Notes: a model not told the origin generated them from the letters alone. Numbered from the stretch's first letter, positions 37,232 to 45,850 are shown. The stretch is 64,000 nucleotides of DNA from Microvirga flavescens (GCF_003290125.1 NZ_QMKH01000004.1:62001-126000), one strand, 5' to 3'. Program-made: numbers and translations.

Positions 37232-37269
37232 GCGCCGTTATCTCACGCTTTTCAACAAGATAACGGCGC
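37232..37269. repeat. Inverted repeat between cas2 and the array
   Basis: Twelve-base arms GCGCCGTTATCT (37232-37243) and AGATAACGGCGC (37258-37269) are exact inverse complements with a 14-nt loop. They lie 4 bp before the first repeat. There is no T-run on either side, so it is not a typical terminator. It could be a leader element recognised during spacer acquisition or a transcript stop for the array. Confidence 0.6.
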
Positions 37270-37273
37270 ATCT

Positions 37274-38035
37274 AGACTAGCAGCTTAGAGATCGTGGTCT
37301 AGCGGCAACCCAAAAAGGCGCGGATGGGTGACGGATCCGAGACTAGCAGCTTAGAGATCGTGGTCTAGCGGCAACCTGAACAGCTTGCCGAATATATCAG
37401 ATGTAAGACTAGCAGCTTAGAGATCGTGGTCTAGCGGCAACGATGGCACCGTCGCTCATCATGTCGGCTTCAGACTAGCAGCTTAGAGATCGTGGTCTAG
37501 CGGTAACCCGGCGCCACGCTTTGACTTTCGTCATGGAAGACTAGCAGCTTAGAGATCGTGGTCTAGCGGCAACGGCGTGTGCATCTTCACGGCGGGCTCG
37601 ATGAGACTAGCAGCTTAGAGATCGTGGTCTAGCGGCAACCCCACGGGCGGAGTAATGCCGGGCGCATAGAGACTAGCAGCTTAGAGATCGTGGTCTAGCG
37701 GCAACGATGGCACCGTCGCTCATCATGTCGGCTTCAGACTAGCAGCTTAGAGATCGTGGTCTAGCGGTAACCCGGCGCCACGCTTTGACTTTCGTCATGG
37801 AAGACTAGCAGCTTAGAGATCGTGGTCTAGCGGCAACGGCGTGTGCATCTTCACGGCGGGCTCGATGAGACTAGCAGCTTAGAGATCGTGGTCTAGCGGC
37901 AACTGCGTCGACACAGCCTTGATCAGATACGTTAGACTAGCAGCTTAGAGATCGTGGTCTAGCGGCAACCTTGGGAGCGCGGGCGGCGCGACGGAGATCA
38001 GACTAGCAGCTTAGAGATCGTGGTCTAGCGGCAAT
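37274..38035 (-). CRISPR. Type II-C CRISPR array, 12 repeats and 11 spacers
   Basis: Repeats of 36 bp start every 66 bp (37274, 37340 and so on to 38000), each beginning AGACTAGCAGC and ending CTAGCGGCAAC on the plus strand. Spacers are uniformly 30 bp. The tracrRNA anti-repeat and the typical 5' GTTG of type II repeats show that crRNAs are read from the minus strand, toward cas2. Repeats 4 and 8 carry GGTAAC instead of GGCAAC, and the last repeat ends in GGCAAT. The three spacers at 37442, 37508 and 37574 recur at 37706, 37772 and 37838. In crRNA sense the repeat ends TGCTAGTCT, resembling an extended -10 element. Confidence 0.98.
37406..37903. repeat. Segmental duplication inside the CRISPR array
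   Basis: The block 37406-37639 (four repeats, three spacers) is identical to 37670-37903, including the variant repeat with GGTAAC. One unrelated spacer (37640-37669) separates the copies. The shared repeat variant shows that the block was copied as a unit, probably by recombination between repeats, and not acquired twice. Confidence 0.95.
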
Positions 38036-38085
38036 TATGAGATCACCGGACGGCTCCTCACCCAAGAGGCCATGAGCCCATCATA

Positions 38086-38114
38086 ACCTCTGATAATCCC
38101 TCATTATCAGAGGT
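38086..38114. repeat. Inverted repeat between array and recombinase gene
   Basis: Perfect 12-bp arms ACCTCTGATAAT (38086-38097) and ATTATCAGAGGT (38103-38114) flank a 5-nt loop. The dyad lies 75 bp before the recombinase start, next to TATAAAA. It may be an operator for the recombinase, a recombination site, or part of the array's upstream region; no T-run supports a terminator. Confidence 0.6.
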
Positions 38115-38189
38115 ATAAAACGCAACCGCCACTTCCCTCCTTGCACCTCGCCGCCTCTCCGTTAACGTCGAAAATATAGCGGATTAGGT

Positions 38190-39125
38190 ATGGACCAGAT
38201 CATAGCAGCGACTGAACCCTCAGGCCTTCGTGAGACACTTCCAATCGCTGTAAGGGAATTCACCGAAGCTGCGATATCGGCGAATACGCGGCGAGCCTAC
38301 CGGGCGGATCTCGATCACTTTCTTCTATGGGGTGGCTCGGTACCATCCAGTGCTGAGACCATCGCACGATATCTATCGGTGCATGCCGAGCGTCTGAGCA
38401 TCGCAACTCTTGCCCGCCGCCTCGTCTCCATCAGCAAGGCCCACACGAGCCGCGGATTTCCCAACCCTGTCACCTCAGATCTCGTACACCTCACCATGAG
38501 AGGCATTCGGCGCGTCCACGGCAAACCTCAGCGTCAGAGTGCAGCTCTTCTGGTTCAGGATGTTCGCCGTATGATCGCGGGATTTGGCGACAATCCGACC
38601 GACCTTCGGGACCGAGCACTGATATTGATCGGGTTTGCGGGCGCGCTTCGTCGGTCCGAGCTGCGTGCAATCAACTGCTCTGATATCGCACGCGTCCCGC
38701 ATGGGCTCCTCATCCAAATAACCCGAAGCAAGACGGATCAGGAAGGCAATGGCCGGAAGATCGGTATTCCCTACGGCCGAACTGTCGCCTGCCCTGTGCT
38801 GGCCTTGGAAGCGTGGTTAGCACGCGCTCAGATAGGTGAAGGGCCAATCTTTCGGCCAATCGACCGCCAAGGGGTGATAGCTGAGACCGCGCTATCCGGC
38901 GAGGCTGTTGCCCATATTATCAAACGAAGAGCCAAAGCCGCAGGCCTCGACCCAACGCGCTATTCCGGGCACTCCCTCCGCGCTGGTTTGGCGACCAGTG
39001 CCGCCGAAGCAGGTGTCCCGACTTGGAAGATCAAAGCACAAACCGGTCATCGGTCCGATGCAGTGCTTTCCCGCTATATCCGTGATGGAGAGATGTTTAT
39101 CCAGAACGCGGCGTCCGTCTTGTAA
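38190..39125 (+). CDS. Second tyrosine recombinase (XerC/D-like)
   Basis: A 311-residue recombinase with a core-binding domain (SANTRRAYRADLDHFLLW) and a catalytic domain carrying R154 (RRSEL), K181, H261 and R264 (GHSLRAG), H287 and Y296. All residues needed for cleavage and transfer are present. It begins 155 bp after the last CRISPR repeat and is unlike the tRNA-proximal integrase in size and N-terminus. It could belong to a nested element or act on the nearby dyad. Confidence 0.92.
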   Translation: MDQIIAATEPSGLRETLPIAVREFTEAAISANTRRAYRADLDHFLLWGGSVPSSAETIARYLSVHAERLSIATLARRLVSISKAHTSRGFPNPVTSDLVHLTMRGIRRVHGKPQRQSAALLVQDVRRMIAGFGDNPTDLRDRALILIGFAGALRRSELRAINCSDIARVPHGLLIQITRSKTDQEGNGRKIGIPYGRTVACPVLALEAWLARAQIGEGPIFRPIDRQGVIAETALSGEAVAHIIKRRAKAAGLDPTRYSGHSLRAGLATSAAEAGVPTWKIKAQTGHRSDAVLSRYIRDGEMFIQNAASVL

Positions 39126-39208
39126 TTTCATCGGCGGCAAAGACATCCTCATTGCCCCGCCGACGGCCAAAGCTAACGTCAAACCGTTATTATACAAAGG
39201 TTTGACGG

Positions 39209-40288
39209 ATGCCTTCTTTCGATCAACAGCCGCTCCTCTTTGAGCAAAATTTCGCCCCCGACATCACCCTCCTTCCCTGCGATCCGTGGATTGCGGCAAG
39301 CGCGTTACAGAAGGCAATTCGCCGAAGCGACACCGTCACCGCACAGCGGGCGGCACTGACATGTCTCGAAGCCGGTCGTGACGTGTGGCGTCGCTTGATC
39401 GTCATTGCATTCGAGGACATCGGCGTTGGATCTGAGGAAGCCGTTGCCGAAGTGACCGAAGTAGTGGCGGAATTGAAAGTCGAGAAGCGATCAAAACATG
39501 ACATCGCCCTCCTCTTTCATCTCGTGCGCCGTCTTGCGGAAGCTCCCAAAGATCGAAGCGCGGATTACCTGATCTGCGCCGCAATGCATCATCCTCCTTT
39601 GGCACAGATGCGGGACATTTGTGGGAGTGCCACTCAATCGGAACGTTTCTCGATTGTGAAGGGCGCCAACCATTCCCTATCGGAACGGGCCGTGGCGGCA
39701 TGGTACGCGTCAGGATTGGGATGCCGCTTCAACCCGAGCCGCGAAAGGGAACAAGCGCGCGCTCTGGCCGAATTTTACCGCGACGCGGATATATCTCCTC
39801 GACTCGTAGAAGCGACAGAAATGGCTTGTCGGCTCACCCGCGAGCCGATTGTCGCCCTCGTGCCGCTCATCCAGATGGAGGTTCGAAAAGACCTAACTCG
39901 CATTATTGAGAGCCCGACACCGGCTTATGCGACCTTCAATGGTATTCCAAGCTACGCGATGGACAAGCACACGCGAAGCGGGCGGAAAGCCGTCCAGCGT
40001 CTGATTTGGGAGAGCCCTGCTCTGCGGGGTATTCTTGAAGAAGCGGTCCCGGAATACCGCTGGCGAGATGCTGCTTTGATGGCTGCGTTCTACGCAGACG
40101 GCGTTCCAACAAGGTTGCGACTGGATTGGTTTCAATCGCAGGCGCTTGAAGATTATGGCCGTGAGGTCGATTTCGCGAGAGCGGGAATTGCAAAAGACTA
40201 CATTGCGGCAATGTCGGAAGCGATGGCATCTTCGCTTGGCATTCTCGATACAATTCGGTGCGCATTTACGCCGTGGCGAAGCTCCTGA
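39209..40288 (+). CDS. Orphan protein resembling the RarA/MgsA C-terminal domain
   Basis: A 359-residue protein of unknown function. Residues about 27-75 (WIAASALQKAIRRSD, CLEAGRDVWRRLIVIAFEDIG) closely follow the pattern of the helical domain C-terminal to the AAA+ module of RarA/MgsA (S-A-L-x-K-S-x-R-x-S-D ... L-E-A-G-x-D ... R-R-L ... S-E-D-I-G). No P-loop or Walker B is present, so it cannot be a full RarA. The remaining two thirds are unrecognised and helical. It starts 84 bp after the recombinase. A role at replication forks or with the element's DNA is inference only. Confidence 0.6.
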   Translation: MPSFDQQPLLFEQNFAPDITLLPCDPWIAASALQKAIRRSDTVTAQRAALTCLEAGRDVWRRLIVIAFEDIGVGSEEAVAEVTEVVAELKVEKRSKHDIALLFHLVRRLAEAPKDRSADYLICAAMHHPPLAQMRDICGSATQSERFSIVKGANHSLSERAVAAWYASGLGCRFNPSREREQARALAEFYRDADISPRLVEATEMACRLTREPIVALVPLIQMEVRKDLTRIIESPTPAYATFNGIPSYAMDKHTRSGRKAVQRLIWESPALRGILEEAVPEYRWRDAALMAAFYADGVPTRLRLDWFQSQALEDYGREVDFARAGIAKDYIAAMSEAMASSLGILDTIRCAFTPWRSS

Positions 40289-40764
40289 GCCCGACCGCCT
40301 TGAGCTACGGCATCGCACACCTGTCTTTTGGAGCTCTCTATCGGTGTGGTGACGCTCCTGGCGAAGACTACACTAGGTCGCGTACCCATAAACCGAATGA
40401 CCGGAAATGGTGGAAAACCGGGCCACAGCCGAGGGGGCGAAGTCGCTCTGCGCTAGCGCTGGAGAGCGGTGATGGTATTTTGGCTACATGGCTAGATGCA
40501 CAGCACCAGTTGAAGGGCATCGCTCAGCGAGCGCTGCAATGCGGCTGTGGCTACGCAATTATGAGCCTACGGCCTTAGTGATGGCCATGACCCATTCCGT
40601 TTTGCGGCCCGCCCGAACGGTGTGACAGGTGTCGCACCGTATCCTGAAGTGCCCTTTGTCCAGACCAAATCAGTGCCGACTTGCAAAGGCGCGCTGTGTC
40701 CCGTCTTCCCTTCCCTATTGAGCGGTTGTATTCGTGCCCGCTTATCCCGCCGAAGGAAAATACT
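40289..40764. other. Intergenic, no gene seen
   Basis: About 480 bp between the RarA-tail-like gene and ugd. Short open frames on both strands lack protein-like composition and a good ribosome-binding site. It probably contains the ugd promoter; CGAAGGAAAATACT just before 40765 gives a usable ribosome-binding site. Confidence 0.45.
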
Positions 40765-42069
40765 ATGCGCATCGCAATGATTGGGGCTGGCTATGTCGGA
40801 TTAGTGTCCGGGGCATGCTTTGCTGACTTCGGCCATGAAGTTTGCTGCATCGATACGGATCAGGGGAAGATCGACGCCCTTGTTAAGGGGCAAATCCCAA
40901 TCTTTGAGCCAGGGCTCGATGATCTCGTCGCGGACAACGTGAGAAGTGGGCGGCTGACATTCGGGACAGACCTGTATGAGGCCGTCAGATCGGCGTCCGC
41001 GGTCTTCATCGCCGTCGGCACACCATCCCGCCGCGGAGATGGACACGCTGACCTGTCTTACGTGTATCAGGCCGCACGAGACATTGCTGGAGCAATCGAC
41101 GGCTATACCGTCGTCGTGACGAAGTCCACCGTGCCCGTGGGCACGGGCGACGAGGTGGAGCGCATCATCCGCGAAACCCGCCCGGAGGCCGAGTTCGCCG
41201 TAGTCTCCAACCCCGAGTTCCTGCGCGAGGGCGCGGCCATTTCGGATTTCAAACGACCGGATCGGATCGTGATCGGGACTGAAGACGGCCGCGCACAGGC
41301 CGTCATGGCGGAGCTATACAGGCCCCTCTACCTCAACCAAGCGCCCCTCGTCGTCACGTCTCGGCGCACCGCGGAGCTAACAAAATACGCGGCCAACGCC
41401 TTCCTAGCGACTAAGATCACGTTCATCAACGAAATGGCTGATTTGTGCGAGAAGGTCGGGGCAGACGTCCGGGATGTCGCCCGCGGGATTGGCCTCGATA
41501 AACGGATCGGCCCGAAATTCCTGCATGCTGGCCCAGGCTATGGTGGGTCGTGCTTCCCCAAGGACACCCTAGCGTTGATCAAGACAGCCCAAGACAACGC
41601 TTCTCCGGTCCGATTGGTCGAGACTGTTGCGTCGATCAACGATCAGCGCAAGCGCGCCATGAGCCGGAAGATCATTGCGGCTTGTGGGGGGGCGGTCAGA
41701 GGAAAGACGGTGGCGCTGTTAGGCTTGACCTTCAAGCCTAATACGGATGATCTCAGGGACGCCCCATCTCTCACAATCGTCACAGCCCTGCAGGATGCAG
41801 GAGCGAGGGTACGCGCCTATGACCCGGAGGGGATGGAGGCAGCCCGAGATCTTCTGCCTGATGTGGAATTCTCGTCGGATCCCTACGCGTGTGCCCAAAA
41901 TGCTGACGCGTTGGTCATCGTAACGGAATGGGATGTGTTCCGCGCACTGGATTTGGGGCGTCTGAGACACCTTCTGCTCGAACCAGTGATTGTCGACTTG
42001 CGCAACGTCTATGATCCGCAGGATCTCCAGCGGAACGGCTTCAGATATGTTAGCGTCGGTCGTCCTTAG
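40765..42069 (+). CDS. ugd: UDP-glucose 6-dehydrogenase
   Basis: Ugd oxidises UDP-glucose to UDP-glucuronate with two NAD+, supplying precursors for surface polysaccharides. The 434-residue protein begins MRIAMIGAGYVGLVSG (NAD-binding Rossmann motif) and has KSTVPVGTG, YAANAFLATKI with a conserved Lys, and the catalytic Cys263 in GYGGSCFPKD. The frame is open upstream, but MRIAMIG is the family start. It is the first of the island's carbohydrate genes and might alter the host's capsule or exopolysaccharide. Confidence 0.95.
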   Translation: MRIAMIGAGYVGLVSGACFADFGHEVCCIDTDQGKIDALVKGQIPIFEPGLDDLVADNVRSGRLTFGTDLYEAVRSASAVFIAVGTPSRRGDGHADLSYVYQAARDIAGAIDGYTVVVTKSTVPVGTGDEVERIIRETRPEAEFAVVSNPEFLREGAAISDFKRPDRIVIGTEDGRAQAVMAELYRPLYLNQAPLVVTSRRTAELTKYAANAFLATKITFINEMADLCEKVGADVRDVARGIGLDKRIGPKFLHAGPGYGGSCFPKDTLALIKTAQDNASPVRLVETVASINDQRKRAMSRKIIAACGGAVRGKTVALLGLTFKPNTDDLRDAPSLTIVTALQDAGARVRAYDPEGMEAARDLLPDVEFSSDPYACAQNADALVIVTEWDVFRALDLGRLRHLLLEPVIVDLRNVYDPQDLQRNGFRYVSVGRP

Positions 42070-42165
42070 TCCCTCACAACCACTCCGACCTAATGATGGC
42101 ATGAACGCCTAGTCCGCAGGAGGCATTTTGCTGCTGGTTTAAGACGGTACAAGGCGCGGCAAGTA

Positions 42166-42579
42166 TCATGTGCCTTCCGAAATCTGCAATGTTTTGTCGC
42201 TACCTCCGCTGCCGGAGGCGATTTGAACGACGAGATTGACGATTGCTTGGCGCATCTCAGAGCTTTCGATGGTTGAGAACGCCTTCAGCAGCCTGAAGGT
42301 TTGAACCGTATTGGCCAGCCCAAGGATGCTGCTTACGTTCCCCTCTTGTGGCTCAATCTCATCGTAGAAGAAGGCGATCGGCACATTGAGGATCCGCGCC
42401 AGATCCTCCAAGCGGCCGGATCCAATGCGGTTGGTACCCTTCTCGTATTTCTGGACCTGCTGAAAGGTTACGCCGAGCTTCTCGCCGAGGGCCATCTGCG
42501 ACATTCCGATCGACGCTCGTCGCGCACGGATGCGGCGGCCGATCTCCTCGTCCCGCGGACTAGGCTGCTTCTTCGTCAT
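42166..42579 (-). CDS. XRE-family regulator, rhizobial type
   Basis: From MTKKQPSPRDEEIG the protein has 137 residues, with a helix-turn-helix SQMALGEKLGVTFQQVQKYE followed by GTNRIGSGRL, a signature shared by the PraR-like regulators common in Hyphomicrobiales. A Met 14 codons upstream (42621) is an alternative start. The C-terminal half probably dimerises. It points toward ugd and could control the surface polysaccharide genes of the island. Confidence 0.85.
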   Translation of the reverse strand: MTKKQPSPRDEEIGRRIRARRASIGMSQMALGEKLGVTFQQVQKYEKGTNRIGSGRLEDLARILNVPIAFFYDEIEPQEGNVSSILGLANTVQTFRLLKAFSTIESSEMRQAIVNLVVQIASGSGGSDKTLQISEGT

Positions 42580-43176
42580 CGTTTTACCTTCAGAGTTGCT
42601 GGGATCTTGAACGGTGCCCATCCCTTTAGGGCGCTCCCGTATCCGATGGCAACTTGACCAATGTCGCCGCGCCGGTCGTATAGCCGTCCCCTCTCCGTCA
42701 TTTAAGTCGGTTAACTATTTGGTTTTTGGCGCTATTTTCTGTCGGAGCAACTCCTGACCCAACGTGAGCCCTAGCACAGGCCCAGTGCATGGTCGGTCGG
42801 ATCGACGTCCGCAATGCGCGACCTTGTCGCCCGATTATGATAAGCGGCTCCTCTGGCAAATGCGCGCCGGACTCGCATCTGATCTGGTTGGTTGGCTGGA
42901 ACGGTGGGTAGAGCAAGACAACCCACTTCATCGCAGGCCTCAACAATCCGGGAATGAGGTTCGCCGACACGGCAGCGCACGAGTTTGATGTTGAGCGATC
43001 AGATGGCGGCGGGATTTCGTCGCGAACTTACGAGTCGCAATAGGTCATCGAGCCGCGCAGCAAGCTCTCGCGCTAACCCTTGCTAAACCCTTGCCAACCG
43101 GCGTAACAACCGCTGAAACTTACTTGCACCTTGGTAACAGTTCAGGGCATCTCTAGCAGGCAACGGGGAGTATTAA
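42580..43176. other. Intergenic, no gene seen
   Basis: About 600 bp between the XRE regulator and the glycosyltransferase gene. Short frames here overlap each other and look random. The right end is more AT-rich, like the genes that follow, and presumably holds their promoter. Confidence 0.45.
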
Positions 43177-44424
43177 ATGGCTATCTCAGGTGCTGTAGAC
43201 TCACTGATAGGAGACACCATCTCTGGATGGGTAGCATGTGATGGACACGCAGGCATCACGGTAGTCATTAGCCTTGATCAGGATACAGTGACTGTTCCTG
43301 TGAATGTCCCCAGAACGGATTTTGCTGAAAGTTCGGGGCGCCTTGGATTCAAGGCCAAGCTCCCGCGCGTTGCAATGCCTAGTGAGTTTTTCAACGGTCG
43401 CTTGGCTGTACATGCCAATCACAATGGCCATTTAATTCCACTGACTGTATGGGAGCCGCTTCGGCAGGCGGCGAGCTTAGAAAGCACAGATTTCCGAGGG
43501 ATGGCGCAGGCGGTCCGATTTCTGAGCCCTGAGAAGCGCCTTGAATTCAACAAGATTTTCGCAGAACCAAAAAGCTGGAAACAGTTAGGCTCTAAGAAAC
43601 CACTGTGCGTAATTTCTTATGCACACGATGCGTCTGCATGGTTCCCATATTTTTATAACTATTATACCTCAGTTGTTGAGCCGAATGCTATTTTCATTGT
43701 CACTCCTAATCCCCAGGAGTTCACTAAGTACGCTCTTGGCGGTGTAATTTCCATTGACGGATTTCCTTACGACAATGCGGCGCGCTCGCAAATTATGTCC
43801 CGGTTGTGTCAAGGATTGCAGGCATATTTCGAGTGGACCCTATTGTGCGACGTCGACGAAATTGTCGTCCCGCATCCTGCTTCCGGCAAATCGTTTTTTG
43901 AAACGCTTGCAGCGCTGAATTCGGATATATCGACGTCAAGGGGGTTTGATATAATTCAGCTCGATGACGAGCTCGACTTTGACTTTAACCAGCCGGTTCT
44001 CCAACAGCGGCGCTTTGGGTTGGCCGCTTCAGGGCTTTGCAAACCTCATCTCGCCCGTATCCCAGTGCGTTGGAGTGTCGGCTACCATTTTACAAACTAC
44101 AAACCTCGCTTCGAGCCAGAAGGTCAAGGTTTCGTGACGCTTCATTTGAAGTGGGCTTGCGACAAAATCAGGCTTGACGTTGCAAAAATTGTTCAAAAAA
44201 CGAAGTATGCTGTCTCAAAAACAGCAGATTATGCCTTGGAAAGCGTTGTCATCAGCAAGCACCCCGCAATGGTTAGTGGCGCTCCTCCAATTTCATTATT
44301 GAGCAGCGATGCTCTTAAGAGTTTTGAAAAAGAATTTTTTTCTGGCCTTTGGTACAATTCAGAAGAAGATCTCTGGGCAAGAGAACACTTCGTGAGCTCG
44401 GCGTTGTTTGATTTTAAGAAGTAA
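43177..44424 (+). CDS. Glycosyltransferase family 2-like protein
   Basis: A 415-residue protein. The central domain (about 148-330) has the sequence of a GT-A glycosyltransferase of the Glyco_tranf_2_4 kind: YNYYTSVVEPNAIFIV for nucleotide binding and CDVDEIVVPHP, giving a DxD-type metal site at D225/D227. The N-terminal 100 residues form a separate beta-rich region. Base composition is clearly more AT-rich than in the flanking genes, suggesting separate transfer. The acceptor and sugar are unknown. Confidence 0.7.
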   Translation: MAISGAVDSLIGDTISGWVACDGHAGITVVISLDQDTVTVPVNVPRTDFAESSGRLGFKAKLPRVAMPSEFFNGRLAVHANHNGHLIPLTVWEPLRQAASLESTDFRGMAQAVRFLSPEKRLEFNKIFAEPKSWKQLGSKKPLCVISYAHDASAWFPYFYNYYTSVVEPNAIFIVTPNPQEFTKYALGGVISIDGFPYDNAARSQIMSRLCQGLQAYFEWTLLCDVDEIVVPHPASGKSFFETLAALNSDISTSRGFDIIQLDDELDFDFNQPVLQQRRFGLAASGLCKPHLARIPVRWSVGYHFTNYKPRFEPEGQGFVTLHLKWACDKIRLDVAKIVQKTKYAVSKTADYALESVVISKHPAMVSGAPPISLLSSDALKSFEKEFFSGLWYNSEEDLWAREHFVSSALFDFKK

Positions 44425-44480
44425 GGTTTTGATCATTTGGTCAGCGTGCGACATGGACGCAATCATTGAGAGAATATTAC

Positions 44481-44708
44481 ATGCCAAACCAGCAATCAGA
44501 GCTCCTTGAACTGGCTTCTAAACTAGCGAAAGAAATAAAAATTCTTCTCCAAGAGGGATTGGACAGTGGTGAACATATTCACAACTTGAGTAGAGTTGTA
44601 AGAGAGCTTGTCGAGCGCGGCGTCTCTATTCCACCGCTTGTTTATGACGTCTTGAGAAGCGATCAGGTGCGCCAAGAGTACAGGGCGCTGAACCAAAATC
44701 GATCCTGA
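44481..44708 (+). CDS. Small hypothetical protein
   Basis: A 75-residue predominantly helical protein (LLELASKLAKEIKILLQEGL) starting 57 bp after the glycosyltransferase. An in-frame TTG at 44466 is an alternative start. No family is recognised. Same strand and similar AT-rich composition suggest it belongs to the same transferred block. Confidence 0.5.
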   Translation: MPNQQSELLELASKLAKEIKILLQEGLDSGEHIHNLSRVVRELVERGVSIPPLVYDVLRSDQVRQEYRALNQNRS

Positions 44709-44887
44709 AACATCTCCTATTTAAGTGGCGGCATTGAAGCGTAGCATCACCCAGAAACCCAAATTGGGGCCTAACTCGGCGCGTGATTTAGTAACATCTA
44801 AGGGAGGGATTGCCCGTATTGGAATGTTATCCTGCATCCGCTCGCTTCCACGCTCAGCTTGGAGCGAGTGTCCGCCAGCTAGCGAGG

Positions 44888-45850
44888 TTAAACACCCAGA
44901 GCGGTGGGTGGCTTTTTATAACTTAAGAACCCCAAATCGGCCGCCTGCTGAACAAAAAGGTGCGCCGCCTTGATGATTTCTCGGCCTTCAAACAAGTCAG
45001 CCATAACAACCTGATCTTTAATCGGCATCAGATGATGCTTTAGAGAGATCTCGTCGAATTTGAACCCCGTTTCGCAAATGTAAATCTCTCCGCTATCTGC
45101 GCAGGGGAGCAGATCATGCGAGTAAAAACCAAGACCTAAAACATCACCAACACTACGGCAAATTTCATTTATATAATCTCGAAATCCAATAACGAGCCGA
45201 GTGTACAAGTAATTTAGGAGATCCGGTTCAAGGGGCGTATTGATAGCATGCACTGATGGGTTCCCTTCATCGACCGGACGGCACCGCACGTAAACGGAGT
45301 GGCAAACTCCACCAACACACATGGCCCGAAGCGAGACAAAGTAGTCCTTTCCTCTGAAGCTATGCACCGTGTTAATGAAGGCTGTATTGTACCGCCGCTC
45401 ATCCAACGTTTCACCCGCGTGTCTTGTTGAAACCGCTTGGCCGGACCCTTGAATCACATTCGAGAACACTTTCCCTAACGCGGTTGTGCCCGCCGCCATC
45501 GGCGGAACGTTGATACCCCGTTTCGAAAACGCCTCGTTGGAGGCGGCCTTGCTGCTAACGATCTGCCCAGTCTTGTAAGGGTGTACCAGCAGAAACCGCT
45601 CCAAGTGATTTGAACACAGGTCTTCCGTGTTCAACACCTCCTCAAAGGATTCCTCCTCATTGTATATGAGAGCAACAACAGCTCGCTTGTGCTGAGAAAT
45701 GCGCGCTTCTAATGCATCAAAACTCTCGTACTTGAAGACGTTAAGGCCACACCGGTTCAAGATCGGTTCTGCATACTGGAAAAAATACCCAACCTTGCCA
45801 TTCCCATGCAGTGCGTTCTTCTTTGTCCCAACGAATAGGATATCCTGCAT
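44888..45850 (-). CDS. Uncharacterised protein, possibly ATP-grasp-like
   Basis: A 320-residue protein beginning MQDILFVGTKKNALHGNGK. The C-terminal half has YICETGFKFDE after LGLGFYSHDLLPCADSG, an arrangement like the metal/ATP site of ATP-grasp enzymes (D ... E-x-N/G-x-x). The glycine-rich loop is not clear, so the assignment is tentative. It is more AT-rich than the surrounding genome and converges on the small hypothetical gene. It could modify a peptide or sugar product; nothing here proves a substrate. Confidence 0.5.
   Translation of the reverse strand: MQDILFVGTKKNALHGNGKVGYFFQYAEPILNRCGLNVFKYESFDALEARISQHKRAVVALIYNEEESFEEVLNTEDLCSNHLERFLLVHPYKTGQIVSSKAASNEAFSKRGINVPPMAAGTTALGKVFSNVIQGSGQAVSTRHAGETLDERRYNTAFINTVHSFRGKDYFVSLRAMCVGGVCHSVYVRCRPVDEGNPSVHAINTPLEPDLLNYLYTRLVIGFRDYINEICRSVGDVLGLGFYSHDLLPCADSGEIYICETGFKFDEISLKHHLMPIKDQVVMADLFEGREIIKAAHLFVQQAADLGFLSYKKPPTALGV

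Noticed and set aside
37201-37273. Rho-independent terminator after cas2
   Set aside because: The hairpin is strong but has no T-run on either strand, so it is listed as an inverted repeat only.
35930-37273. csn2 or cas4 gene near cas1/cas2
   Set aside because: cas9, cas1, cas2 and the array are nearly contiguous; no room and no such frame, which supports II-C.
37274-38035. Self-targeting spacers against this window
   Set aside because: I compared the eight distinct spacers by eye with the surrounding genes and saw no match; a proper search of the whole genome is still needed.
40258-40578. 106-codon plus-strand frame after the RarA-tail-like gene
   Set aside because: Starts inside that gene, composition looks random, and no ribosome-binding site is seen.
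42580-43176. Short frames suggesting a transposase remnant
   Set aside because: No recognisable transposase motif, no terminal inverted repeats and no target duplication found.
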